DNA of 43,440 nt, taken from assembly GCA_002633005.1 (NCBI GenBank), contig NMRA01000520.1, positions 85,029-128,468 of the forward strand, written 5' to 3'. Numbering within the stretch: the first letter of the stretch is position 1; each line of letters starts with the position of its first letter. Under the pieces are notes generated by a model. The model was not told the origin of the DNA and made no database searches. It saw only the letters and a program-made list of their open reading frames with translations. This stretch comes from Phoronis australis (lineage: Eukaryota > Phoronida > Phoronidae). Positions 31,264 through 43,333 of this stretch are shown here, in pieces. The translations under genes were made by a program, and so were the position numbers.

Positions 31264-31721
31264 TTAAACTAATGGTAATTCTCTACGTGATGCATGCTGA
31301 GAGGGATTCGTTCTTCCTGACGGCTTACACTTGTACACCGCTACTGCTACAGATACAACTAAAGCTATAACCACAGCTGACGTCACGCCAACAGCAATTG
31401 CAATTGTGTTGTCTTCGTCCGAGGGTGGTGCTGGTGACGATTCGGCGATTCTCCGTAATGGTGGTGCATAGGACGTTACAACGATATTTGAAAGTTCACC
31501 AAAGTTTGCACCTTCATCGGACGCCCTCACGCTCATGTAATAGCTGGCATTTTTGTCAAGGATTGGAATTTTGTAGACGAATTCTTCTATCTGTCCTGGT
31601 GTCAGAGGTTGAGACACGTTTCCGGAAAGTAACATGTCTTGTGTTACCAGTTGATCCGTCGTAAATGTACCATTTTGAAGTAAAGTGTTGTTCTGAGTCA
31701 TTCGAACTTCGTAGCTTGCAG
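31264..31721 (-). CDS. CLCA-B exon 15: transmembrane helix, short tail, stop
   Basis: EEFVYKIP and YYMSVRASDEG finish the fibronectin III-like segment. A helix about 26 residues long (IAIAVGVTSAVVIALVVSVA at its centre) is followed by YKCKPSGR and a short tail ending ELPLV, stop TAA. It shares the KCKP membrane exit with A but lacks A's long tail. Confidence 0.92.
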
Positions 31722-34700
31722 CTGTGAAATACAGGGGTCCAGATCATTTAGAGATTTGAGTAGCGACTGGATTTACACAGTGGTGATCGTGGTGTGAGCG
31801 TATCACATACACCTCTATCGTGAATGGTATTACATAAAGTACATGTAGTTTTGCGTAAACTATTCTTAACGTAGAATAGTACATTACTTTGAAACAACGA
31901 CCACTAAGGCTGCACTGGTACTAGGCCTACATGTAGTTAAACTTACCTGTAAGTTTGGTTACGTATGTAGAAAATGAAAGGTCACTTTGTTTAAACTTAA
32001 ATTAGTCGAGTGTAAATTATCAAAAAACTAGCAGCAAGAAAAATGCAGCGACATCTTTTGTCAGCCACCATAACACCTACATGAACATGTAATCAAAAAG
32101 CGATGTTTTGCTGAAAGCAAACCCCATGATCATCTGTCAGCAGCATATTACAAACTAATCAACATTGTATGAGGTGTGTCGAGTTAGCATTCAAGCTACA
32201 TATACATGTAGGTTATCAAAATGATGTCTGAATAATGTCTCCACTTCCAAAAAGTCTGAAGTCACCGATTACCCAAGCTACGTCATCAATACCCATTTCT
32301 GGCATACTGGCGGTACAAGAACACAGCCACAGTGGTAGCTACAGTACAGGTGGTCTTTCAATGTGTTTTGACTTTGAGAAAATATCTTTTGATTTAAATA
32401 TAAACTTTCTGTTAAAATTTAAAACCAAATTTCTAATGTTAAAGCTACTACAACTACTGGTTGGCCAGTAATCACGAAACAGGTTCCAACTTGTACACCT
32501 AAGCTTTATTCGTTACTGTTATATGCATTACTGTCGCGTAATCATCCTAGTATTAAGAAACCCTTGCATTTGATGCCTGGTTTTAGCAGCCAATGAAAAA
32601 TCGCTTTTTAACCGATTGTTGTTAATATATCCTTACTGAGGTGAGTCAGCAAAGTTTGCAATGTGGTGCCCACATTGGTTTAAGTCGTGTCATGGAATAC
32701 GATGTGAAGTAGAAAAATGATTAATAATTAATTGTCATGTCAGATGTTGAGCGATCTAAGGCTAGTGTAAATGGAAATGTCGTTTGTCAAAAATTGTTTT
32801 CAAACAAACCTCTTCCTCGAGTCATGTCGTCGCCAGGTGCTGTCCATCTCAAGGTAATCGTAGTGTTAACCAGATACACCGTTAGGTCTGTAATGCTAGC
32901 GGGAGGTATGTTGTCCGGTACCACGTAGTCGGGGTCCAAGGGGAAGCCACTGACGGTGATCTCGCCCGCTGTGTCGACTCTTTGGAACGCTGCTATTGTA
33001 TTCATCGTCGGCTCATTGCTGTAAAAGTCTTCCGCTGAAAGTTTGAAAACATCTGTTCAAGAAAGAATATCGAATATTCGAAAGTAAATGTGTGAGGATT
33101 GTTTTATGAAGCAAGTGTCGCGGATTTGAGAAGTGAGTAATCTCGCCATGCTTTCAAAGAATGCCTGTCATGTACACATTGTAAGATATTAGACATAGCC
33201 TGCAAATGCTAGTATGAACTTCATCAATACGTAATTCCGACAAGTATACCTGTGTCTTCAGACAAAATAGGTTGAGAATATAAGCCTTGGCGGCTAATCA
33301 CTTGCGCTGATTCTCCGTCCTCTGTTGTGACTTTAATTTTAACGCCGTAACGACCGTTTCCCTTGAAATCTTGCGCCATAAAATAACCACAATAACGCCC
33401 GTCCCTTGGTAACATGTCACAACCTGGAAAATAAATTATAACGCGTGTTCATTTATACGCAGTCGTTACTTTCACCCGTATTGCTACTTACGAATCGTTT
33501 GGTATTGGAAGTTAGCGCTTGCGCAGAGAAACTGTTTCACAACATCAACCGGTAATCTCTGATTAGCCATTGATGTAACGGTATTCATTTAATGTAGTTC
33601 TCTAATCATCAATCTAATTCCAAACACAGCAACTTATATCATTATCGGGGAGCAAATTACCTGCTCCGTTGTCGTCCAGTTGCACGATTTTGTTGAGCTC
33701 ATCAGGTCGTTCTATGTCCGCTTCTACCCTTGCTCCGGTTACAGGTTTGTACCCTTGTAGCACATCGGCGTAAACTTCGACGACAATTCCAGTTGTGAAC
33801 GAAACAGAGTCGACTTCCAGGTAAGAAACGACTCTGATTGGCTCAGAAGAAGAGTTGAAAGTGCGTGACGTCACACCTACCACTACTGCTTGAGCACTAC
33901 TCGATTTCACCAAATAAAGATACTTTCCAGACTGGAACATTTTAAAGTTAAAGTTGTAGTTCAGAATAGTGTGTATCTTTACTAAATGCACTTTTGAAAC
34001 ACACTGATGATATAATTACCTGTTATGGTTTCGGTTCTTCAAGGCAGACATACCCAGAGAGAAACTAATGACCACATGGTGGAGAATACGAGCAGGCTAT
34101 TCCAAACACTTATACATGTATTTTCCTTCGCTGGCCAGTTCTTTACTAGTCGTACAATTTCAGTCCACTCACTAAGACATTTAAGCTGAACCCTGCCACA
34201 AGCGGTATTGCTGATTGGAGCATTACGGAATTAAGTCGAGTGACGTTCAGAACAGCAGCCTGAATAGGAAAAGTATGTGACTTTGATGTGCCAAAAAACT
34301 AGCCTAGCTGCTTAGAAAACATGGCTTCACAACAGGAGCTTTGTATGCTGAGCCGGTTACTGTATACAAGAACATGTTATTACTTAGATTCCAACAATCA
34401 GTTTTGACCTTTAAGTGTGTGTTGTCGAACCTGGCTTACCTGTGCTACTCCCGGGATTTGAATCGTCACTAAATTAAAGTCTTTCTGATCCCTGTAAAAC
34501 TGCGAAGAGCTGTTGTACACAGTGCCACCAGGTGTCGTTAGTTGGACCTGTATTATATGTCATAGTCAGATAAGTTTGACAGAAACCTCCTCAGCGAAGG
34601 ACTGACTAGTAAACCACACATTTGAGAGAGAGTATGTTTTAAAATTGTAAACAGAAAACACTATGGTGTGTTTAAATCATTTATTGCAAATGGTCAGACA

Positions 34701-37700
34701 TTTTAGATTCAGAAACCTGCTTGTCAGTTGCAACTCGCTTCACATTCTTTCTACAACATTTCAAACTGATGTGGCAACGAGCTCCGTTTTTAGAGATCAA
34801 ATTACAATCTCAATAAACACGGATATCAAGAATCCTTGGTTTGACGGATTTCGATTTGTTTTTCAATATGATCCGCAAAACACCTCCATCCATTGAAATT
34901 CTCTCCAGTCTCGTACCAAACCCGTGTTCAAGGGAAGTGAATAAACATTTTGCAAAGTGTTCACACAATAGCCCTATAAAGTATTATTATAAACTTTGAC
35001 AGTATTTTTGTGAGTGAAGTTTAGTTAAAGTGGCATTAAACTCGTGTGTTCTGTCAAAACTGTTACATTGACCTCCAACTGTTCCACAGTCAAATTTGTA
35101 GTGACAAAAAGGCTTCCAGAAAACTGACTGTTCTAATTGCTTGATACCAGGTTAATAGCTGAATCTGATGAAGTAAAGACTCAACAATCAGTTCTTTGAA
35201 AGTCCTGAGAGAAAGACCCATTTTTTGTGAGGGGTACAGTGTAAATAGTGTTACTTTGACAGAAAGCACGGCAGGTTTAATGCTGCTTCAATGGATTAGA
35301 ACAGTCCCGGATTAGTACATACGTGAACTCCCCGTTTTGAAAGTCAGGCACATTTCAGTGTCTCTTAATTATGTCGGGAAGGTGAAGATTTCATATCACG
35401 TATTCGTTGTTATTTGTCCAGTTTACCAAACTTTCTCACGTTGGCCGAGTTGCAACCCGCAGCACAGCGGTAATATTTCATTGGCAGTGAATAGAGTAAT
35501 GCAACCAAGAAAAACTTTTAATCGGACAATAACGAACTCCAATTACACGGAAACAAGGCAGCAAATGTGCCCAATAGATGTTTACGTTATTGTCGGATTC
35601 AAGAGTCGCTGTCTAATCCCCGAGGGCCCTAGTGTAGAAAGTTCTTCCTTTGTAATGAGATAGCAGATTATCAAAAGTCGCCATTGATGTATTGCTAAGA
35701 GCTTCGGGTCAAGAGGTCTCAACAGCAGAGGTGCTCAGACAGAATACATGTATGTAAGCTATGCCAATACCTCTATAGTGTTTGAATACGAGAATGACAC
35801 GAAAGTCTCATTTCCAACCGTGCTGTCGATGTTGAAAGAATTCCTTTCTTCACCACCGGAAGTGAAAGTCAGGGTCTCGCTGACTACCTGTTAAATACGA
35901 ATTGAAGAATAACAAAGTTTTCAGAAATGTGTTTCTGCATTCTGCTATTATCATGGAGTGGAAACCGAACGTCGCTCACAGAACCAAATGCGGCATATGG
36001 TTATAATTTAAAAAGTTTATAACATGTAAATACAAAAAATAATCATGGATGTAAGAACACATGAAAACTCGAAAGACGTGAACAATTGAAACACTTGTCT
36101 TACAACTTTGAACTTGTTTTGTATTGAGAAGGGTCTGCACTTAAGATATACCTACGCATTGTAGTTGTCGAATAATTTAAGTCGAAGTTATCGGCGAGAA
36201 ATGTAATGAGAATTTTAACAGTATTTAAACGGAAAAGAGATGGGTTTAGATTTCAACGAATGTCTGGCATAGAATGGCAAGAATTGGAGGTATGCAAAAA
36301 ACACAAAAATAACAGATCAACGTTAATAACTTTAAGAAGACTATCTCATTGAACATAAATCCCAGACTTGTTCTTTGACCGCAAACAGGGCAATTTTCTT
36401 TTAAATGTGCTGTACACGTGCCTTAGTTACTCACCGTCACTTTTCCCGTGTTGGCTTGAGTCGGTCCGCCTGTCGCCAGAGAATTTAATGCATCCTGGAT
36501 TCCCGTGGACTTCTCGTTTGTAGAAGCGTACAAAGAACGACCTCCTGTAGACGCTGACAGAGCTGTTATCTTCCCGTCAGCATTCTGCCCGTAGGCTATA
36601 CTGTGGATGATGATCCCGAGTCTCTTTACTTCCGGTTCGACATCTTTGATGAATGGCGCGGAATTCTCCTTGCCGTCCGTCACGAGAATGATCTGACTAC
36701 CGACCAGGTCCTGTTCATCGGCGGTGTCCAACTTAAGAATCTAGAAACATTTTTCAAGAGCATGAAATATGAAGGGCTCCTCAGACGAATAGAGACAGCA
36801 AATTTTAGGAGAGGAACTGCTTGAGGTGGAAACTTTTCCAACTAGTACACTTCTGACTACTAGAATTCTATAAACGGCACCGGTTTCGGTCATGCGAGCG
36901 CCACTGATACCCGCCATCCAATCGAACAATTTCGGCTCTTCACCTTTCAGCGCATGTAATTCCTTTCCATGGAGTAGATATATATCAGGCGATGAGTGGG
37001 TTATTAGAGCGATATTTACGAAAGGTAGCATATTTTTTCAAATTTTGGCATGGCATGCCTGCGTTACAGAGGAATCCCTCATTAGAGCCACGTGTTCTCT
37101 TTGCTTGCAAGTCCACAAGGACTCTGAGTAATTTCGGGTTCCAACCTCGTTCTGGACATGAATCATCATCATACTTAGCTTGTACGTGCTCATTGTTATG
37201 TCACGTGGTGTAACCACGTTGGCCTAATGTAGTGCCAATCTTATGTGCACTTTTAAACCAGCGTTGCTGGGCAAATAGATGGCATGTAGCAATTGGGATA
37301 TGTGTAATAGACGAACCTCAGTAGCTCTCTGTATTCCAGCACCTATGCTTGTTGACCCACCGACATCAACAGGCAGCTTGGTTATCAACATGTTTCGATC
37401 TTCCGGATCGGTCACCTCGACTAGTCCTTGCAATGTTGTCGCGCGCGAATTGAAACTGACAATTGCAATCTTTGAGTTCAATTCCACTAAAGCGAGGATG
37501 AAGAAGCTAATCGCTTGTCGCATTTTCTTCAAAGGTTCTCCCTATAAATAACAGGACACTTTCGGTGTAGTCTACGCCTCGGGTTCATTAAATTCGGGGA
37601 GAAAGATAATTATTCAGACTGAGGATGAGACGGAACTGCACACCCAACTCCGGCTGGCAGGATGAGTGTTTAGTATGAAGCCAAAACCACACTTTAATGG

Positions 37701-40700
37701 CTTTCTTTTTTAAGAAATACACACTTTAACATTTAGATGTAGTTTATACTGCTGTACTAGTATGATTAAAAACATACTGTAGACAAGTAAGGTTATACAT
37801 CAACCCAATCACAATTAACGAATGGATCTGCAAGGCTACATATATGTCAAACGTGTTACACGTAAAAGATATAACTAGGCATTTACCCCCATCGATCCCG
37901 ATACGTCCAGAACGAGGCAAATTCTTTCCTTTTCACTTTCCTTTGATTTCTGTACAACTTGGAAGATGGGAGTAGTGTCCAATACCTCTTGCGGAAGACT
38001 TTGATCTGCAAGTAAAAAGAAGAAAGCGGATTTAATTTTTAGACAATTTGCTATACACCTGTTGTGTGTCAAGATAAGTCAAGATTAGATTACGTAGAGG
38101 ATTTAAGCCAAACATCTGCAAATCTATAAAGTAAGTCTCAGTAAAGTATTTCTTTCATGAAAATCGAAAGTACGCTGACATTTTTGGTTTTAATTATCTG
38201 CAATGAATTTGACCACTGACAGGGTCTGTCTTTTTAGTAAAATTTAGCAAAAACGACAGGTACATTCATACCAAGAGACAGTTATCGATAACATAATTGT
38301 GCTTTACATCAATATAGAAAAGTTCAAAAATGTCATTTCTTTTTCGTTTTTTTGCATTTTGAGATAATTATTAATAAACATTAGAAGTCCTGCTTTTGAT
38401 AACCTCTCACAAAAAATTGAACGTTCTAAAACAGACCTCTGCGTTTTGACGAAGGGCATAAAAAGAGTACCTGAAACTCTGGTGTGAATCCGATCATCTT
38501 TTTCTGAGATGTAATGTTCCGCAGTAAGCCAAATTTGAAAAACTTCCGTGTTCAAATATACTTTAAATGAAAGTCAGAAATGACGTAATAATGCGGAAGT
38601 TACAACACTTCCTGGGATCTGTTTCACGCCTTTGAAAGGGACTCAGCCACCTTAAATTACTTTTCTTTCCAATAATGTTTAGACTAATGCAGTATGGGTA
38701 AGTAGGTCGGTACAAGGCATCGGATTCCACTTTTCATTGTCAGGAGGGGCCCTTTTTGATGATGGAATATCATACCATTTACCTTTTAAAAATACTCGTT
38801 TTTTCTGACAGCCAACTAAATGTTTGAAGTAGAACACTGGCGTTTCTTTTGCTGCAGAGCACGCAAATGGAAACATACAGTGTTTGTCGTTTTAATTTAC
38901 TACTTGTCAAAAGTCTTCGTTATCCCCACAATGCCACCAATCCATTCCAACACTTAGCATTAAAGATGCTTATTCTTCAAACATAATTCTGTACACTCGC
39001 TCAGCATAAAGCAACTGCATATTTCACACCTCTTGCAAAGTCCGGGTGTCTCCGCATAATATCCCAGGCGCTTTTGCCTTTGCACCGTTTGTTCTGTCTA
39101 TTTGGCGCCATCGAGTTATGAAATGTGGCTGGACTCGACGAATCACTGTCGCAGAAGTCTTCAATCTCAAAAACAAATAAGAAAATTAGACCTTTAGCTG
39201 CAATTATAGAAATACGTAGCCTTACATAGTGTGTACATTGCATCCCAAGACACAACATATCACTTATCTATGCAGGAACAAGGACCAGGGGCCGTACAAA
39301 AGTGGGGATGACCTTGGCTGAGGGCACAGCAACCTGGCGTTCATGTGGCGATTGCGATAATATTTGCCACCCCACTGTTACGTTGGTTCTTTGAGTAGTG
39401 CAAAATGACAACGGTTATCATTGTCAAACATCATGCGCTCACTTAGCCTAAAACGGGATGCTCGAATTTTTGAGAATGTGGACCGTTTACAAATATTTTC
39501 CGGGTACTATAATAGCTATGAATTGTGCTTTTGCCAAAATTTGGTACATGTAGTTCTTGCCTTTTTATTGGACTTATGTCTCGCTTTCTACGTTTTTCGT
39601 AGTTTTGGTTTACCTTTTTACCCACTTCGCCAAAGAGAGGGGGGGGGGCTAATTCGGGCCCCCAAGCCCGCCTAGGTGTAAGCATGTACATGTACATTTA
39701 CGTGAAAGTAGCATTTTGTAAGACGTTGCACATTCACCGTAGTAGTTAGCAGAAGGAAAGCAGGCGAGTGTCATCCAACAAATAGCTAAGTCATTTTTGT
39801 GTAAGCAAGCAACGCAACCCAAGAGACCAACAGGCTTAGGCTTACTCTATTCCGCCATACTAAACGAATCGAAACCAAACGGAAAGATAGCATCACTCCA
39901 ACTGAAGGGTCTTTTACAAAATTGCAATTTTAAAACAAAAAATGTTAACGTTTGAAATTTGTTAGTAGTGCCCTCTAATAAATAACATTTCAGAGATCCT
40001 CGTCTCATTCTTAGATCGTTTTTGGCAATTCACATCTTTTGTAGGTAGCGTTTTGAAAATCGCCTTCAGTTTGTTCTTTTGGCTATGTCCCCTCTTGAGG
40101 TCTCCTCTTTCGCAAAATGCAATTTCTGAATCGTATCTTTACGAGTCAACATATACATATGACGCACAAGCCTGGGATACAAGAAAACGGCATTTCTTGT
40201 CGAGTTTAGTTTGGCCATTTCCCAAAATAGTGTGTATCGACGCTCAAGCCGATTTGCAATGTCATTTGATACAATTGGTGAGAATTGATACTCCAATGGG
40301 AAAGGAGCTTCAATTTAAGGACAAGCGGATGGGGGGAGCGAGTTTGACGAAGCATATCGACACAACCGAAATGTTACCTTTTTGCCAAGAGGTTAATTCG
40401 CTCCCCTGCATTAAGTGAATGCGCCGCGAAACTGAAGAAATGTAAGCGTTACTTACATGTACAATTCAGTGTCAGTTTTGAAGACCTAGTAGCACGAGCG
40501 TCGTACCGTAGGGGGCCGAGGCGGCTATGGCACTTCACTTTTTTCATTGCTGCACCGCACATGAGTTGCACACATTTTAAACCTTATTATACTGTTATAT
40601 CATCTTAAAATGAAGCCTCCGGTACCTACATTTAAATCTTCACGAAATCCGTTGGCGAAAACCCTCACTCATCACGAACTGGAGCCGAGTAATATCCCAC

Positions 40701-43249
40701 TATTTTTAATTTGCTCCTAAGTCTGAAGTGAGATGCATTAGACAACTATTGGCAACTACTGAATAACAAGGCCGATTACGGCGACTGGGCTAAGCGTGTT
40801 TTACTGGGAGTAATTATCTCTGGTAAACGGTATAAAAAGCCACAAACATGCAATATCAAAATCATTCAGTAAAATTGCTAAACAGTTAGAATATTTTGAC
40901 GGTAAAACTTGCAAAATATCCAAAATAAATGTTGACAAGGAAAACTAAGACCCCGGTGGTCTCATGCGAAGTTATTAGGTGGCCGACGTCCAACAATAAA
41001 CGACTGGTGGCGAAATAACTTCAAAAAGAAAACTTAGTGTGCTGTCAAATGGTGGAATGTAGGTATTGAGTTAGCTAGCTCCGTGTAAAATTTGCGTGTC
41101 AAAGAGATTAAAAGAAACTGCGTCATGCTTCTCACAATACAACACTTTCCCATCGCCAACGTTCAGGTCATACAGTAGACTACAGTTCACAACACCCCTA
41201 TCCCCGTTTGCGTTTCCAATTGCGGAGTTGACATATTTAGACAATCGATGTATAGACTGTATTTTTTCACGTTCTCAATGATATTTTGACACGGAAATAG
41301 ACGGGAATGATCGATGATTTTATGACCTCGTCGGAGGTGTAAAATTGTGCTCAGAAAGGCTTTGAGTTCAAACACAGCAAGGAGATCCACTACAAATATT
41401 ATTTCATGTTACTTACTTAAATGTGTTACGCATACGAGTGTTTTAAACTATATTACCCTTCGAGACAAGGACTTTAAGAGAAACTCACCCCATTCAAAAA
41501 CTGTCTGAACATAAGTGAAGCGGGCGAAGTATCTTGAGTTCCGTCTGCGAGAAAATAGCAATCGTTCTCTGGAAGTCCAGTGGTTTGGTTTTCGAAACAC
41601 TCTCCCCGAGTTTTCAAGTTTATCAAACGGCCTTTTATATTAACTGTGCAGCTGAAAAATAAACCAACGCTTTATTTCAAATTCTACGGGTCAGCGTCTT
41701 GCAACTACAGTTTGTTAAATAGATAATTGGCATCGGAACCTTTGCAATACACATTACAGATTCGTGTTGGTCAAAACCATCATAAAGCGTATAATCTGTC
41801 ATCTGCGAGTTCATGAAGCCAAGTGAACATGACATCAACATTTTTCGAAATCAATTGTTTTTTGGGGAAAATAAATATTGAAATGTTATTCTTATTTTTG
41901 AATTGAAATGTAGGAACCAAGCAAAATGCTGATTGGTGAATGACACTGATGCGTTTTGTGAATAGTAGTGCTACAAATAAATGCACTTACACCTATATGG
42001 CTCTACTTTACGAATGGTCTTTAACCTAGTAAAGTTTTTTTCTACCTCGCAACACAGCTAAGCGTAACAATGAGCCCCGTACATGTGTATTCGAAAGTCC
42101 CGGAACGTCCAATTGTGCGTCTTAAAAACTTAATAGAGGGTCTACGTTTTGCTGAAAACACAGCGCAGCGATTGGGGAGTGCGTGGCGCGTAATAGGCGA
42201 AAATAAAAACAAAAAAGAGATCAAAGTATTTCTGGCAGATCAAATATTTTAGGCGACAACGTGGGTGAAAATGGTTGTCAGGCCACAAAGCAGCTTACAG
42301 GTTAAGATCCGAGGAACCTAGTTCTAACTGTGTTAAACACTAAAGTGATATCAAGGGGCATAAATGTACCTACCCAACTGGATGGATTTTGCCGCCACTT
42401 TTGTAGAACGAAGGGTCGCCTTGATACGCGTATTCGTCCTTAACACCCCACCGGAGATGAGCGAATTCATGCACTATAGTCTTGCCTGTGTTGAAATCAT
42501 ATTCTGAGGCTGGATTTTTAAGATTGCTTTATTTTTGTTAAAACTTCATCAAATGGAATTGAACGCAAGCTTGTTGAAATGTAAGCTCAAATGACGTTCA
42601 TACAACACAATTCCAAGTGTTTTCAAATTACCACCTACATATAAGCCGCCGTTCTGAGTGATACACGTAGCTTACTCTACCATTGTGGGTACTCACACAA
42701 CTACCGCCTTATGTAATGTGGCTTCCGCGGAATCCCTGCTCAGATTTAAAACATGTAAAATTGGAAGTGAAAAAGGCAAACACGGACAGGGATGAAAGTT
42801 ACGAACTTTTAATTAAATTACTATATCTTTAAATATTTAATGAATTCTCATTTCAATCTCATTTATTCGAGAAAAACTCACTTTAAAAGAGAAGGTGTTG
42901 AAACTAAAATGATATACGCTGTATGATATTTTAGAAAATTGTGAGTTGATTTCTCCTTCGTGAGCACTAACTTTATGTATATCGTTGCTTTGTCGTCAAG
43001 GAAACATTCTGTTTTCAAAAAGTATACCAAAAATTTAGCCAAAGTGTCACGACAGATTGGGATGAAGTCAACAACTACCAAGTGGTGGAGTACATGTGTA
43101 CTTACCATACGGACCCCAATATCTAAGGCTACGGACCTCATTCAAAATGTAGTTTGGTGTCAAATGCATGAACATTCCAGCCCTCTCACATGCAGCATAC
43201 CCCCAAACATACGGGGTATCGTTATCGCCCTTGTCAATTAAGATGTTCG
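31264..43249 (-). CDS. CLCA: CLCA family protein, gene B (5'-partial at window edge, 13 exons seen)
   Basis: Tandem paralog of gene A. Exons, numbered as in A: 3 43249-43106, 4 42485-42374, 5 41651-41489, 6 39165-39030, 7 38005-37887, 8 37541-37317, 9 36740-36435, 10 35887-35771, 11 34547-34440, 12 33931-33661, 13 33423-33250, 14 33034-32810, 15 31721-31264. Together 2558 nt, open throughout, ending in TAA. Counterparts of exons 1-2 (signal peptide and start of the CLCA domain) must lie beyond 43440. Visible are HEFAHLRWG with a following DEY, the VWA motif DVSGSMG, the MIDAS threonine in GGSTSIGAG, VTDGKEN, the beta-rich part, the fibronectin III-like segment and a transmembrane helix. Only about 22 residues follow the helix, against about 163 in A. 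Exons 4-8 and 11-14 have exactly the lengths of A's. It is probably a membrane-anchored extracellular metalloprotease/VWA protein; nothing marks it as a pseudogene. Confidence 0.92.
31722..32809 (-). other. CLCA-B intron 14
   Basis: 1.1 kb, nothing recognised beyond TACATGTA words. Confidence 0.6.
32810..33034 (-). CDS. CLCA-B exon 14
   Basis: Contains FQRVDTAGEITVSGFP, PPASITDLTVYL and RWTAPGDDMTRG. 225 nt. The donor is GTTTGT. This exon looks unusually close to A's at the nucleotide level (see findings). Confidence 0.93.
33250..33423 (-). CDS. CLCA-B exon 13
   Basis: Begins CDMLPRDGRYCGYF and contains KGNGRYGVKIKV. 174 nt, phase 1 to 1, donor GTATAC. Confidence 0.93.
33661..33931 (-). CDS. 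CLCA-B exon 12
   Basis: Begins SGKYLYLVKSSSAQ and contains VYADVLQGYKPVTGARVEAD and LDDNGAG. 271 nt, phase 0 to 1, donor GTAATT. Confidence 0.93.
33932..34439 (-). other. CLCA-B intron 11
   Basis: 0.5 kb, nothing recognised. Confidence 0.6.
34440..34547 (-). CDS. CLCA-B exon 11
   Basis: 36 codons, beginning VQLTTPGGTVYNSSS and ending TIQIPGVAQ; same length as A's exon 11. Donor GTAAGC. It is too short to show as an ORF. Confidence 0.9.
34548..35770 (-). other. CLCA-B intron 10
   Basis: 1.2 kb. A plus-strand frame at 35337-35663 has no domain I recognise and is probably chance. Confidence 0.55.
35771..35887 (-). CDS. CLCA-B exon 10
   Basis: 39 codons, beginning VVSETLTFTSGG with NIDSTVGNETFVSFSY, parallel to A's exon 10 but one codon shorter. 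Acceptor TTAACAG, donor GTATTG. Confidence 0.88.
35888..36434 (-). other. CLCA-B intron 9
   Basis: 0.55 kb, AT-rich, nothing recognised. Confidence 0.6.
36435..36740 (-). CDS. CLCA-B exon 9: VWA end
   Basis: Begins ILKLDTADEQ and contains SQIILVTDGKEN and GIIIHSIAYGQ. It ends GKVT before a GTGAGT donor. 306 nt, three codons longer than A's exon 9. Confidence 0.93.
36741..37316 (-). other. CLCA-B intron 8
   Basis: 0.58 kb with open frames on both strands (36741-37031 minus; 36892-37131 plus) and higher GC than nearby introns. No recognisable protein; possibly an old mobile-element fragment. Confidence 0.45.
37317..37541 (-). CDS. CLCA-B exon 8: VWA middle
   Basis: Begins GEPLKKMRQA and contains KIAIVSFNSRATTLQG and GGSTSIGAGIQRATE. 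The donor GTTCGT is non-consensus after GT but matches the position in A; 225 nt. Confidence 0.92.
37542..37886 (-). other. CLCA-B intron 7
   Basis: 345 bp, AT-rich, nothing recognised. Confidence 0.6.
37887..38005 (-). CDS. CLCA-B exon 7: VWA MIDAS
   Basis: Begins DQSLPQEVLDTTPIF and ends RICLVLDVSGSMG, so the DxSxS metal motif is intact. Donor GTAAAT; 119 nt, phase 1 to 0. Confidence 0.94.
38006..39029 (-). other. CLCA-B intron 6
   Basis: 1.0 kb. 38231-38290 shares words with 23590-23650 in gene A's intron 1. No gene seen. Confidence 0.5.
39030..39165 (-). CDS. CLCA-B exon 6
   Basis: Begins IEDFCDSDS and contains KSAWDIMRRHPDFARG. Donor GTGTGA is weaker than A's GTGAGA, but length (136 nt) and phase agree. 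Confidence 0.9.
39166..41488 (-). other. CLCA-B intron 5
   Basis: 2.3 kb, the largest visible intron of gene B. It holds a G10 run near 39639 beside a GGGCCC palindrome. A 121-codon plus-strand frame (40053-40418) opens with TTG, has no ATG at its start, and has no recognisable domain. Confidence 0.5.
41489..41651 (-). CDS. CLCA-B exon 5
   Basis: Begins CTVNIKGRL and contains TTGLPENDCYF and SPASLMFRQ, parallel to A's exon 5. Donor GTGAGT; 163 nt, phase 2 to 0. It was found by homology and splice sites. Confidence 0.9.
41652..42373 (-). other. CLCA-B intron 4
   Basis: 0.7 kb, nothing recognised. Confidence 0.6.
42374..42485 (-). CDS. CLCA-B exon 4: HExxH motif
   Basis: Contains GKTIVHEFAHLRWG followed by VKDEYAY. 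Zinc-motif residues are intact and HEFAH is closer than A's HEFGH to the vertebrate form. The donor is read as GTAGGT after CCA GTT GG; this gives the same 112-nt length and phase as A. Confidence 0.92.
42486..43105 (-). other. CLCA-B intron 3
   Basis: 0.6 kb, AT-rich, nothing recognised. Confidence 0.6.
43106..43249 (-). CDS. CLCA-B exon 3 (first visible)
   Basis: Contains NILIDKGDN, FMHLTPNYILNE and RSLRYWGPYG. Acceptor TTTCTAG, donor GTAAGT; phase 1 to 1. It is 21 nt shorter than A's exon 3, lacking residues just before the conserved cysteine. Confidence 0.92.
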
Positions 43250-43333
43250 CTAGAAATAGATAAAGCCCTGTTATTGGTAACTTACCGCACGAATTACATA
43301 TGACTACATGTGTCTCTCTCCGTCTCCCCCTCC

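Noticed and set aside
40053-40418. 121-codon plus-strand frame with a hydrophobic start, resembling a secreted protein
   Set aside because: It opens with TTG, lies antisense within a gene B intron, and shows no domain.
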